From Mesorhizobium hawassense (GTDB taxonomy: Bacteria; Pseudomonadota; Alphaproteobacteria; Rhizobiales; Rhizobiaceae): a stretch of 64,000 nucleotides of DNA. The position numbers and the translations under genes are program-made. A model generated the notes under the pieces. The model ran no database searches. It was not told the DNA's origin and saw only the letters and a program-made list of their open reading frames with translations. Below are positions 44,362 to 52,867 of the stretch, piece after piece. The stretch is taken from assembly GCF_003289945.1 (NCBI RefSeq), contig NZ_QMBP01000001.1, positions 868,001-932,000 on the forward strand, read 5' to 3'. Numbering within the stretch: the stretch's first letter is position 1; each line of letters starts with the position of its first letter.

Positions 44362-45255
44362 ATGCACAATCCAGGGATAACCATCGACACCGCTCTCGTG
44401 CGCCGGCTGGTCGACGTGCAGTTTCCGCGATGGCGGCATCTCCCGGTCAGCCCGGTCGCCTTCGGCGGCTGGGACAACCGCACCTTCCATCTCGGCGATG
44501 CGATGACGGTGCGGCTGCCGAGCGCTGAGCCTTATGCGATGCAGGTCGAGAAGGAACAGCGCTGGCTGCCGAGACTCGCGCCGCTGCTGCCGCTGCCCAT
44601 TCCGACACCGGTGGCCTGGGGCGAGCCGGCCGAGGGCTATCCGTGGCATTGGTCGGTCTACCGCTGGATCGAGGGCGATACCGCCAGGAACGGGCGCATT
44701 GCCGATCTCAATTCTTTCGCGGTCGCGCTCGCCGATTTCCTCGTCGCGTTGAGAGGCATCGATGCGACGGATGGACCTGCGCCCGGCCAGCATAATTTCT
44801 ACCGCGGCGGACCGCTGAGCGTCTATGACGGCGAGGCGAGGCAAGCGATCGACGCGCTCGAAGGCCGCATCGACACGCAGGCCGCCACCACTGTCTGGGA
44901 AGGAGCGCTTGCCGCCACCTGGCACGGTTCGCCGGTGTGGTTCCATGGCGACGTCGCCTCTGGCAATCTGCTGGTCGAGGACGGCCGCTTGAGCGCCGTC
45001 ATCGATTTCGGCACGTCCGGCGTCGGCGACCCATCCTGCGACCTCGCCATCACCTGGACCTTCTTCGAGGGCGACAGCCGCGAAGCCTTTCGCGCCCGCA
45101 TTGCGGTGGACGACGCGACCTGGGCGCGCGGCCGCGGCTGGGCGCTGTGGAAGGCGCTGATCACCGTCGCCGGACATGACGCCAACCAGGCCGAGGCCGA
45201 AAGGCAGCGTCAGGTGATCGAGGAGGTGCTCGCCGATCATCGGAAATTTGCTTGA
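44362..45255 (+). CDS. Aminoglycoside phosphotransferase-family kinase
   Basis: 297 residues with the protein-kinase-like APH fold. FGGWDNRTFHLG is the nucleotide loop, the catalytic segment is WFHGDVASGNLLVEDGRLSAV and IDFGTSGVGDPSCDLAITW supplies the metal-binding D-F-G. The PTPVAWGEPAEGYPWHWSVYRW stretch marks the common rhizobial subgroup, which is not a proven resistance gene and probably phosphorylates a small metabolite. The ATG at 44362 is chosen; a TTG at 44326 would start inside the repeat. Located between era and recO. Confidence 0.85.
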   Translation: MHNPGITIDTALVRRLVDVQFPRWRHLPVSPVAFGGWDNRTFHLGDAMTVRLPSAEPYAMQVEKEQRWLPRLAPLLPLPIPTPVAWGEPAEGYPWHWSVYRWIEGDTARNGRIADLNSFAVALADFLVALRGIDATDGPAPGQHNFYRGGPLSVYDGEARQAIDALEGRIDTQAATTVWEGALAATWHGSPVWFHGDVASGNLLVEDGRLSAVIDFGTSGVGDPSCDLAITWTFFEGDSREAFRARIAVDDATWARGRGWALWKALITVAGHDANQAEAERQRQVIEEVLADHRKFA

Positions 45256-45260
45256 TGGGC

Positions 45261-46055
45261 TCAGGCGACGGCAAGCCGCGCCCCCGGCCGGCGCACGAAG
45301 CTTTCGGTGCCGTAATAGGCAACGATCGCGGAGGCGATGATCGCCCAGATCGCGACGCCGATCCACTGCTGCTGCACATAGTCGCCGTCGACGAACGCCT
45401 TGCCGAGGAAGCGCACGCTGTTCTGGTGTGTGACATGCATCAGGATGGCGAGAAGCACGCTGCCGGTGTTCTGATAGAGCCACGTGAAGACGATTGCCGC
45501 CAGCACGACATTGATCGTGCCGTAGAGCGAGAGGTCGCCGACAAGGCCGAGCGGGAAGTGCCAGATGGCCCAGATCGCGCCGAGGATCAGGCTGGCGGCG
45601 AGTGCCGAATGGTTGGCCAGCAGGCGAGGGGTCGCAAAGCCGCGCCAACCGGGCTCCTCGCCGAGCGGGCCGCTGAAGACCGCATAGAGCGCGACGATCG
45701 GCAGGATTTCGGAGAAAGCCGGGATATTGCCCCAGGCCGGCGGCGCCGAGCCGAACAGCGGATTGATCAGGATCGAGGCGAGCTGCGCTCCGAACGGCAG
45801 GCCGAAGGCAACGAGATACCAGATCGGCCGAACGCGCCATTTCACCATCGAGGCCAGGATGGCCTTCACCGCGCTCCAGCCGCCGGCAAGTGCGGCGACG
45901 ATGAAGCCCGAGACCGCCGGTCCGAAGGTGAACCAGGGAATGCTCTCGCCATGCGACAGATAGAAGGGGATGAACGCCAGCCATGTCAGGCCGAGCGCCA
46001 GCGCAAAGAAAAAGGTCAACCGGTGCTTCCACACCAAGTCCAGGAAGGAGCTCAT
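45261..46055 (-). CDS. CPBP-family intramembrane metalloprotease (CAAX protease type)
   Basis: 264 residues with about seven transmembrane helices. The Abi/CPBP motifs are complete: motif 1 GEEPGWRGFATPRLL (EExxxR with two glutamates), motif 2 HFPLG (within AIWAIWHFPLG), and motif 3 ILMHVTHQNS. These residues bind zinc in the Rce1-type glutamate proteases. Substrate unknown; bacterial members act in membrane protein processing or bacteriocin self-immunity. Start ATG at 46055. Convergent with the APH gene, stops five bases apart. Confidence 0.88.
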   Translation of the reverse strand: MSSFLDLVWKHRLTFFFALALGLTWLAFIPFYLSHGESIPWFTFGPAVSGFIVAALAGGWSAVKAILASMVKWRVRPIWYLVAFGLPFGAQLASILINPLFGSAPPAWGNIPAFSEILPIVALYAVFSGPLGEEPGWRGFATPRLLANHSALAASLILGAIWAIWHFPLGLVGDLSLYGTINVVLAAIVFTWLYQNTGSVLLAILMHVTHQNSVRFLGKAFVDGDYVQQQWIGVAIWAIIASAIVAYYGTESFVRRPGARLAVA

Positions 46056-46313
46056 GTCGAATCTCTGGTCGGGCCATGGTTGCGAAAGGTCGCCCGCCCG
46101 CGAGGTCGACGCTTCGGGAAAGGCCGGCCGAACCCGTTCGGCGGTCTGCGCCGGCCATCCATCCGGTCAACGCGTCTGTATCTGGCGCCTTCGTCGCCCG
46201 GAAATCCCGAACGCTTTCTGAGAAAATTCCGATATTTTGGTGTGGCAGCAGTCTCGCCGCCTGTGCCCGGCCAATCTTGATTTCGCCGCGCAACGGGTGA
46301 AAAGCTCAAGTCT

Positions 46314-47072
46314 ATGGAATGGCGCGACGAGGGGATCGTTCTCGGCACTCGCAGACATGGCGAAACCAGCGCCATCCTCGAGGTGATGACGCGCGCCCAT
46401 GGCCGCCACCTCGGCCTGGTGCGGGGAGGGCGCTCGCGCAAGCAGCAGCCCGTGCTGCAGGCCGGCAACCGTGTCGACCTTCTGTGGCGGGCACGGCTCG
46501 ACGAGCATCTCGGTGTCTTCCAGGCCGAGGCGATCGAGATGAACGCCGCGCGGCTGATGGACAGCGCCGTCGCCGTCTACGGCCTGCAGACCATGGCCGC
46601 GCATCTCAGGCTTCTGCCCGAGCGCGACGCTCATGGCGGCCTCTATGAGGCGCTTGCCGTAATGATCTCCCATCTGGACGATGCCGACGCTGCGGGCGAG
46701 CTGGTGGCACGCTTCGAACTGCTGATCCTCGACGAGCTGGGCTTCGGCCTCGACCTCAGCCAATGCGCGGCGACCGGCACGCGGCAGGATCTGGCCTATG
46801 TCTCGCCGAAATCCGGACGCGCGGTCTCGCGCGCGGCGGGTGCGGCTTGGCACGACAAGATGCTGGCGCTGCCGGCTTTCCTGCAACGCGGCTCCGGTCT
46901 GCGCGCCGATGCGGCGGCACTGGAAGATGCCTTCCGGCTCAGCGGCTTCTTCTTCACCCGCCATGTCTACGAGCCGCGCGGCCTCGAGCCGCCCGACGCC
47001 CGCGCCGGCTTCCTGGCCGCGCTGCGCCGGCATCATGCGGCGACGAAGGCGATTGCGAGTGAGGCAGGGTAG
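46314..47072 (+). CDS. recO: DNA repair protein RecO
   Basis: Loads RecA onto SSB-coated DNA in the RecFOR pathway. 252 residues: an N-terminal OB fold ([33 protein letters not shown]-like patch with basic residues), then the helical domain ([39 protein letters not shown]). The ATG at 46314 gives the exact family start. 258 bases of non-coding sequence separate it from the divergent CPBP gene. Confidence 0.95.
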   Translation: MEWRDEGIVLGTRRHGETSAILEVMTRAHGRHLGLVRGGRSRKQQPVLQAGNRVDLLWRARLDEHLGVFQAEAIEMNAARLMDSAVAVYGLQTMAAHLRLLPERDAHGGLYEALAVMISHLDDADAAGELVARFELLILDELGFGLDLSQCAATGTRQDLAYVSPKSGRAVSRAAGAAWHDKMLALPAFLQRGSGLRADAAALEDAFRLSGFFFTRHVYEPRGLEPPDARAGFLAALRRHHAATKAIASEAG

Positions 47073-47084
47073 CAGGAAAGGCGC

Positions 47085-47549
47085 TTAATCCGAGCCGCGC
47101 CGCTCCAGGAAATGGTCGAGCATGGGGCGCTGGCCTTTGAGGATCTTGAGGCCGGCTTTGGGAGGTGAAAACCAGCCGGCCCGATCCACTTCGGGAAACG
47201 CCTTCATGCTTCCCGATTTCGGCGGCCACTCCATGGTGAACATGTTGCTCTTGATGGCGTTCGCGTCGACATCGGCCTCGACGCTCCACGCAATGACGAT
47301 TTTTCCGCCCGGCTGCTTGTAGCTGCCGAGCGGCTCGAAATCGCCCGCGATGGCGACGCCAAGCTCTTCTTCGGCCTCGCGCTTGGCGGCTTCGAGTTCG
47401 TCCTCCTCATCGCCGATCAGCCCCTTCGGGATCGACCACGCGCCCTCATCCTTTCGCGCCCAGAACGGCCCGCCCGGATGGACCAGCAGAAATTCGAAAT
47501 CACCGGCGATGCGCCGGTAAATCAGCAGGCCAGCGCTTCGCTGCGGCAT
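47085..47549 (-). CDS. NUDIX hydrolase
   Basis: 154 residues from the ATG at 47549 (an ATG six codons earlier is also possible). The Nudix box is GLIGDEEDELEAAKREAEEE plus LGV, matching G-x5-E-x7-R-E-U-x-E-E-x-G-U. The beginning RSAGLLIYR and WSIPKGLIGDEED resemble the DR1025/AP4A-type small NUDIX enzymes that hydrolyse dinucleoside polyphosphates; the exact substrate is uncertain. Convergent with recO, 12 bases between stops. Confidence 0.9.
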   Translation of the reverse strand: MPQRSAGLLIYRRIAGDFEFLLVHPGGPFWARKDEGAWSIPKGLIGDEEDELEAAKREAEEELGVAIAGDFEPLGSYKQPGGKIVIAWSVEADVDANAIKSNMFTMEWPPKSGSMKAFPEVDRAGWFSPPKAGLKILKGQRPMLDHFLERRGSD

Positions 47550-47794
47550 TCGAGATTCCCATGGCATTTCTTGTGAACGCGTGAAGATAGCACGAGTATT
47601 TCGCGACAGGCGCCAGGCAATCTCGCAGGCATGCCTCCGCCGCTTGCCATGTCGGCTTTGGATAAGCCTGCCGACCCGCTGGTCATCGGCCGTAAAACAT
47701 GCTCGATCTTACCGGCCGGTAGAGCGCTCATTTGGTAGCCGTCTCATTGCCGCATTTGTCGGCCACGACTGGTCTGGTTTTGAGGGAAACCGCC

Positions 47795-50557
47795 ATGTTT
47801 TTCAGCCTGATCGCCATTGCCGCCGTCATTGCTCTTTTCGTCATCGTTTCACGTCAGCAGAACCGCATCAGCCTGATCGAACGCGAGTTGGGCGCGTTGC
47901 GCAGCTTGGTGCTCTCAGGCGCCGCGCTGCCCCCGTCCAAGGCCGCTGAAGGCGCCCCGGGCGAAGTTATACCTGCGGCTGTCGCCGCTGAGCCTGCGGC
48001 TCGGGACGCCGTTGCTACCGAGCCCACCGCCGCGAAGCCGGGTGCCGCTGAAGCCGAGGTCGCGGCCGGGCCGTGGAAGGGCGAGGCGGGCAAGGACGGC
48101 GCGGCGGAATCCAAAAAAGCCGAACCGGCCGGCGCCGCCGCGCCCGCCGGGACAGCGGCGCCCGCCAAAGCCGCGCGCCAGACGGATGTCGAGACGGCGC
48201 TGGGCACACGCTGGGCGGTCTGGGTCGGCGGCATCGCGCTGGCGCTGGGCGGCGTCTTCCTGATCCGCTACACCATCGAGGCCGGCATTTTCGGCCCCGG
48301 CGTGCGCCTGACGATGGCCGCCATCCTCGGCCTTGTTCTGGCTGGCGGCGCCGAATTCATCCGCCGCACCGGCTTCAAGGTGCCGGTGCAGGGCGCCGCC
48401 GGCGCCTATATCCCGGCAATCCTCACCGGAGCCGGCGCCTTTATCCTGTTCGGCACGGTCTACGCCGCCCACGGCATCTATGGCTTCATCGGCCCGGCGA
48501 CCGCCTTCGCTCTGCTTGGCGTCATCGGCGTCGCGACCATTGGTGCTTCGCTCGTGCATGGCTTGGCGCTGGCCGGCATCGGCCTCGTCGGCGCCATGGT
48601 CACCCCGGCGCTGGTATCGTCGCAGGCGCCCAATCCCTGGGCGCTGTTCGTCTATCTGGCGATCGTGCTCGCGGCGACGGCGGCGATCGCGCGCATCCGC
48701 GACTGGCAGGCACTGGTGGCGGCCGCCTTCGCCGGCACCGGCATCTGGACCATTCTCTATATGACCGACGCGCCGGGCGTGAACCTCGCAGCCGTGCTGT
48801 TCATCAGCCTCGCCACGCTCGCCGTGCTTGCCTTCGTCTGGCTTGCCCCGTTCTTGACGACTGGCCGCGACGACACGGAGCGAGGCTTCGATTGGCCGTC
48901 GATCGTGCCTGGCTTCTTCATCGCCTTGAGCGCGCTCGGCCTGTCCGTCGATCCGGCCTTTGCCAGTGCCGGCGATGCCTTGCACGGCGCGGTCCTGTTG
49001 GCCGCGCTGGTCGCGGTGGCGCTCTACCGGCCGCGAGCGCTGCCGCTGGTCTTTGCCGCCGGGATCGCCACCGTGCTGATCCATCTCGGCATCATCCCGC
49101 CCGCCACGATCGGCGCCAATGCGCTCGATGTCGGCCTGGATGCACAGCCCTTGGCCTCGTCCGACGCGCTGACTTTCCGCGTCGGCATCGCGCTCGGCCT
49201 GGTCTTCCTCGCCGCCGGCTTCTGGGCGGCACGCCGCTTCGCTGTCGCCGCGCCGGTACGCGCTGCTTGCTGGGCGGCCTGGGGTGTGATTGCCCCGCTG
49301 GTGGTGCTGCTCGCGCTGTGGCTGACCTTCGGCGATATCGACCGCGACCTCGGCTATGCGCTGCCGGCGCTGCTGCTGGTGCTGGCCCTTGCCGCTGGCG
49401 GCGAATGGATCGCGCGCGCCGAGGCGCCGCCGCTGACTGGCGGTCCGGCCGTGTCGTTCGCGCTTGGCGGCGCCGGCGTCGCCGGCCTGCTGATGCTGCA
49501 CATGGCCTTCGGTTCAGGCTGGACGACCGTGCTGCTTGGGGCGGCGGCCATCATTCCAGCTTTCGCGACGCGATGGCGGTCTTACCCCGTGCTGGGCTGG
49601 ATCGCGGTGGGCACGGCGGTCGCCGTGCTTGGCCGCGTTGCCTTCGATCCGACCATCGTCGGCGCGGCCTTTCTCTCCAGGACGCCGGTCTTCAACTGGC
49701 TGCTGCCGGGCTATGGCGTTCCGGCGCTCGCCTTCGGTTTCGCCGCCTGGCAGCTCGCCCGCACCACCAACGGCCGGCCGCGTCTTGCCATGGAGGCGGC
49801 CTCGGCGCTGTTCGCGCTACTCACCATTGCCATGCTGGTGCGCCATGCCATGCATGGCGGCGTCATCGATGCCGGCGCCGTGACGCTTGCCGAGCAGGCG
49901 ATCTACACGCTGATCGCCCTCGGCGCCGGCGCCATACTGGTCGCCATCGACATGCGCTCGCCGAGCTCGGTTCTGCGCTATGGCTCGATGGCTGCCGGCG
50001 TGGTCTCGGCCGGCTTGATCGCGGTTCAGCACTTCGTCGTGCTGAACCCGCTGCTGACGGACGAGTCGACAGGCACGATCCCGGTCTTCAACCTTTTGTT
50101 CCTCGCCTACCTGCTGCCGGCCATCGCCGCCGGCGCGCTGGCGCTCTATGTCCGCGACAAGCGTCCGCGGTGGTATGCGGCAATGCTGGCGCTGATCGCC
50201 TCGCTGCTTGCCTTCGCCTATGCGACGCTCTCGGTGCGGCGCCTGTTCAAGGGCGAGTTCATCGCCTGGTGGAGCGGGCTTGGCCAGCTCGAGACCTACA
50301 CTTATTCCGCGCTTTGGCTGGTCATCGGCGTGGCGCTGCTCACCGCCGGCGTCTGGCTGAAATCGCAGGTGCTGCGCATCGCCTCCGCGGTGTTGATCGC
50401 GGTCGCGGTGGTGAAAGTCTTCCTCTTCGACATGTCGGAACTGGAAGGCGTGCTGCGCGCGCTCTCCTTCATCGGCCTCGGCGCCGTGCTGATCGGGATA
50501 GGCCTGTTTTATCAGCGGCTGCTCACGCGGGCGGCGAGGGAGGGGAGAGCGGGCTAG
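47795..50557 (+). CDS. DUF2339 very large polytopic membrane protein
   Basis: 920 residues. After an N-terminal helix (1-20) and a coiled, Ala/Pro/Glu-rich linker (about 45-130), the protein runs through more than twenty hydrophobic helices to the end. The stretch ALGTRWAVWVGGIALALGGV followed by FLIRYTIEAG is the DUF2339 landmark, and GYALPALLLVLALAAGGEW plus ALRALSFIGLGAVLIGIGLF are typical later elements. The ATG at 47795 follows GAGGGAAAC. Proteins of this family have no established function; the linker and size suggest an envelope scaffold or transporter, which is guesswork. Confidence 0.88.
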   Translation: MFFSLIAIAAVIALFVIVSRQQNRISLIERELGALRSLVLSGAALPPSKAAEGAPGEVIPAAVAAEPAARDAVATEPTAAKPGAAEAEVAAGPWKGEAGKDGAAESKKAEPAGAAAPAGTAAPAKAARQTDVETALGTRWAVWVGGIALALGGVFLIRYTIEAGIFGPGVRLTMAAILGLVLAGGAEFIRRTGFKVPVQGAAGAYIPAILTGAGAFILFGTVYAAHGIYGFIGPATAFALLGVIGVATIGASLVHGLALAGIGLVGAMVTPALVSSQAPNPWALFVYLAIVLAATAAIARIRDWQALVAAAFAGTGIWTILYMTDAPGVNLAAVLFISLATLAVLAFVWLAPFLTTGRDDTERGFDWPSIVPGFFIALSALGLSVDPAFASAGDALHGAVLLAALVAVALYRPRALPLVFAAGIATVLIHLGIIPPATIGANALDVGLDAQPLASSDALTFRVGIALGLVFLAAGFWAARRFAVAAPVRAACWAAWGVIAPLVVLLALWLTFGDIDRDLGYALPALLLVLALAAGGEWIARAEAPPLTGGPAVSFALGGAGVAGLLMLHMAFGSGWTTVLLGAAAIIPAFATRWRSYPVLGWIAVGTAVAVLGRVAFDPTIVGAAFLSRTPVFNWLLPGYGVPALAFGFAAWQLARTTNGRPRLAMEAASALFALLTIAMLVRHAMHGGVIDAGAVTLAEQAIYTLIALGAGAILVAIDMRSPSSVLRYGSMAAGVVSAGLIAVQHFVVLNPLLTDESTGTIPVFNLLFLAYLLPAIAAGALALYVRDKRPRWYAAMLALIASLLAFAYATLSVRRLFKGEFIAWWSGLGQLETYTYSALWLVIGVALLTAGVWLKSQVLRIASAVLIAVAVVKVFLFDMSELEGVLRALSFIGLGAVLIGIGLFYQRLLTRAAREGRAG

Positions 50558-50578
50558 GGTTTGCTCGGACCGTTGCCG

Positions 50579-50973
50579 TTATTTCCGGACAATGCCACGC
50601 AGCCGACGCTGGTTGGCTGCCTCTTTGATGAGGCCAGCAATCTTGCGCACGAACGCCGGACTGAAAGAACCGATCGGCTTGGTCGAGACAGGTCGTAAGC
50701 TTCGTCAGTCCGCACCCGGTTGTATTCGTCGAGAATCAGCCATGACGGAAAATCGAGGCCACCCCTCCGGCACTCGATCTCACTGACGGCAATATACGTG
50801 CGGGTCGCATCGGGTTGCTGCGAGGTGAGCGGGAACACGAACAGCGCTGCTGGCGTAGTGGGCGTTCTGACCACGATGCAGACCGGGCGCGCCTTGCGGC
50901 CGGATTCTTCGCCGGCGTCAGCCTGCCGCGCCCACAGATAGTAGTATCGAAGCAGATCGCCGGGTTTAAACAT
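50579..50973 (-). pseudogene. PemK-like toxin gene with a frameshift
   Basis: The frame starts at ATG 50973, overlapping the antitoxin stop, with MFKPGDLLRYYYLWARQADA, GRKARPVCIVV and SWLILDEYNRV, the pattern of PemK-type plasmid-maintenance toxins of Rhizobiales. After EAYDLS an extra TC (TCTC at about 50683-50688) shifts the frame. Removing it gives KPIGSFSPAFVRKIAGLIKE and AANQRRLRGIVRK with a TAA at 50579, the natural end. As written, the protein instead reads on to 50554 with an unrelated tail. The toxin core is complete, so residual activity is possible; a sequencing error is the alternative explanation. Confidence 0.7.
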
Positions 50974-51220
50974 CATCCGGCTCATCACCGGCTATGATGG
51001 CTTCCAACCCCGACATCAGTTCGTCGTGGACCTCGTCCGGTGCGCCTTCCAGCGTGTAAGCGGCGGCATGAGACGAACCGACGAGCTGCCGGTATTGTCT
51101 GGCCGATAGGATGATCAGCTTTTCCTTGCCGCGTTTTGTAAGAGCGACGGGCTCGATCATTGCGGTTTCGAGGATTTCACCCGACGCGCGGTTCATATCT
51201 GAAAAAGTGAATTGCTTCAT
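50966..51220 (-). CDS. Phd/YefM-type antitoxin
   Basis: 84 residues. FSDMNRASGEILETAMIEPV and ALTKRGKEKLIILSARQYRQL match the Phd/YefM N-terminal DNA-binding fold (the A-L-T-K-R-G-K strand-turn), and the acidic C-terminus (EAIIAGDEPDDV) would wrap the toxin. The stop overlaps the toxin start by eight bases, the normal coupled layout. It probably binds the dyad at 51233-51265 just upstream to autoregulate the pair. Start ATG at 51220. Confidence 0.85.
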   Translation of the reverse strand: MKQFTFSDMNRASGEILETAMIEPVALTKRGKEKLIILSARQYRQLVGSSHAAAYTLEGAPDEVHDELMSGLEAIIAGDEPDDV

Positions 51221-51232
51221 CGGCCACCATCA

Positions 51233-51265
51233 TACGTAATATACCTAGTATACCTATATCACGTA
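51233..51265. promoter_or_regulatory. Candidate toxin-antitoxin operator
   Basis: Immediately upstream of the antitoxin gene: TACGTAATATA and TATATCACGTA are inverted with two mismatches around CCTAGTATACC. The stretch is strikingly AT-rich for this genome and contains the direct repeat TATACCT twice. Confidence 0.5.
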
Positions 51266-51434
51266 ATCAAACAATCCATCCTGCGCAGCTTTGGGCCGGG
51301 AATAAACCAGCCTGCGCCATCGTTTTGCATGTGCTTGGGTAATCGCAGCGGTTCGGCCGCTTCGCGCTGACGCTTGCACCGCGCCGGAAAGGCGCGTTCT
51401 ATCGGGATGGAAAGCGACCTCGAAACAAGCGGTC

Positions 51435-51953
51435 ATGGACGACAAGAAGGCAGCGATCCTGAGCGAAATACCGCGGTTGCGGCGCTACGCGCGCTCGCTG
51501 CTGCGCGATCGAGATTCCGCCGACGATCTCGTCCAGGATTGCCTGGAGCGGGCGCTCGTGCGGCTCGACAACTGGCAGACGGGAGAAAGCCCCCGGAGGT
51601 GGCTGTTTACGATCATGCATCACTTGTTCATCGACCAGATGCGCAAGGTTAACCGGCGCGGCGAGGCGGCGATGCTGCCTCTCGAAGCCGGGGAAGCCCA
51701 AGCCGCACCCGCCGATCAGGTCGAGACCATCGCCTCGCGCGAGATCATGGATGCCTTGCAGGCGATCAGCCCCGATCGCCGCGCGGCATTGGTGATGGTC
51801 GCCATCGAGGGCTTTTCCTATGCCGAGGCCGCCAACATCCTTGGCGTGCCCGCCGGCACGCTGATGTCGCGCATCGCGCGCGGCCGCGAGGAACTGCGAG
51901 GACTGCTCGACGACTCATCGCGCCGCCGCTCGATAAGGATCGTTGAAAAATGA
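51435..51953 (+). CDS. ECF-type RNA polymerase sigma factor
   Basis: 172 residues with sigma region 2 (about 10-75: IPRLRRYARSLLRDRDSADD, LVQDCLERALVRLDNWQTGE, RRWLFTIMHHLFIDQMRK) and region 4 (about 105-160: LQAISPDRRAALVMVAIEGF, YAEAANILGVPAGTLMSRIA, RGREELR). It directs RNA polymerase to stress-type promoters. The gene after it, overlapping by four bases, encodes a membrane protein with anti-sigma features, so the sigma factor is probably held inactive until a signal is sensed. Start ATG at 51435. Confidence 0.93.
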   Translation: MDDKKAAILSEIPRLRRYARSLLRDRDSADDLVQDCLERALVRLDNWQTGESPRRWLFTIMHHLFIDQMRKVNRRGEAAMLPLEAGEAQAAPADQVETIASREIMDALQAISPDRRAALVMVAIEGFSYAEAANILGVPAGTLMSRIARGREELRGLLDDSSRRRSIRIVEK

Positions 51954-52744
51954 CCCGCCGCGATTTTTCCGAACGCGATATCCACATGGCCCTCGACGGC
52001 GAGCTGCCGGGCGAGGAGCGCATGGCCTATGAAGCCTGGCTCGAGGCCAATCCCGAAATGAAGGCGAAGTCCGCGCGCTACATTGCCGATCGCACCGCCA
52101 TGCGCGCCGCCTTGGCCGGCGTGATGGACGAGCCGGTGCCGGCAAGGCTGCGGCAGGCGCTGTTCGGTCAGGCGCCAGCGAAAGCACCGGCGTGGCGCTC
52201 GCGCTGGTGGCTCTCGGCCGCGGCTGCCGTGGTGCTCGCCGTCGGCGGGTTGGGTGGCTATGTCGCCGGCATCGATAGCACCAGTCGCGGCGGCGAAGGC
52301 GACGACCAACTCGCCGAACAGGCGATCGCCGCCCATGTCATCTACGCCGCCGAGAAGCGCCATGCCGTCGAGGTCCCGGCGAGTGACAAGGATCATCTCC
52401 AGACCTGGCTGTCGAACCGCGTCGGGCTGAAGCTGGTCGCGCCCGATCTGGCGGCTCAGGGCTTCCAACTGGTCGGCGGCCGGCTGCTGCCTGCCGGCGA
52501 GCAAGGCAAGGCGGCGATGCTGCTCTACGAGGATGCCAAGGGTGAGCGGATTTCGCTCTTCGTCACCGCCGAATCGGCCGCAACCTCCAAGGGCACCTAT
52601 ACGGCCGAGGGGGGCGGACCGGAGGCGGTCTACTGGCTCGACAAGGGCTACGCTTGCGCCGTCGTCGGCTCGTTGCCGCCGGAGCGGCTTTCGGATGTCG
52701 CAAAGAGCGCCTATGGCCAGCTCCTGGCCGGCATATCGAGCTGA
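51950..52744 (+). CDS. Membrane anti-sigma factor
   Basis: 264 residues overlapping the sigma gene by ATGA. N-terminal cytoplasmic sigma-binding part (about 1-80: FSERDIHMALDGELPGEERM, YEAWLEANPEMKAKSARYI), one membrane helix (about 86-108: WWLSAAAAVVLAVGGLGGYV), and a periplasmic domain (GLKLVAPDLAAQGFQLVGGR, LLYEDAKGERISLFV). The N-terminal part is similar in layout to RskA/RsiW-type anti-sigma factors, but the zinc HxxxCxxC motif is absent. The signal is unknown. Confidence 0.88.
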   Translation: MTRRDFSERDIHMALDGELPGEERMAYEAWLEANPEMKAKSARYIADRTAMRAALAGVMDEPVPARLRQALFGQAPAKAPAWRSRWWLSAAAAVVLAVGGLGGYVAGIDSTSRGGEGDDQLAEQAIAAHVIYAAEKRHAVEVPASDKDHLQTWLSNRVGLKLVAPDLAAQGFQLVGGRLLPAGEQGKAAMLLYEDAKGERISLFVTAESAATSKGTYTAEGGGPEAVYWLDKGYACAVVGSLPPERLSDVAKSAYGQLLAGISS

Positions 52745-52867
52745 ACCGGCTGCGTTTTTCGCCGGCCGGCCGCCCTTCGAACGGCAATTCTGTTCAAACA
52801 CTTCGCCCTTTCCTGCCGTGGCGGAAACTGTCACAATTCGGCCCTAATCAAGGAGCGATAGCGCTTG

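Noticed and set aside
43183-46293. 1036-codon open frame on the minus strand across era, the APH gene and the CPBP gene
   Set aside because: It lies antisense to era and APH and out of frame with the CPBP gene, all of which have clear family motifs; GC-rich third positions keep the antisense frame open. It shows no domain.
48073-50628. 851-codon plus-strand frame overlapping the DUF2339 gene
   Set aside because: Out of frame with the clear DUF2339 protein and extremely Arg-rich, typical of a shifted frame in GC-rich DNA.
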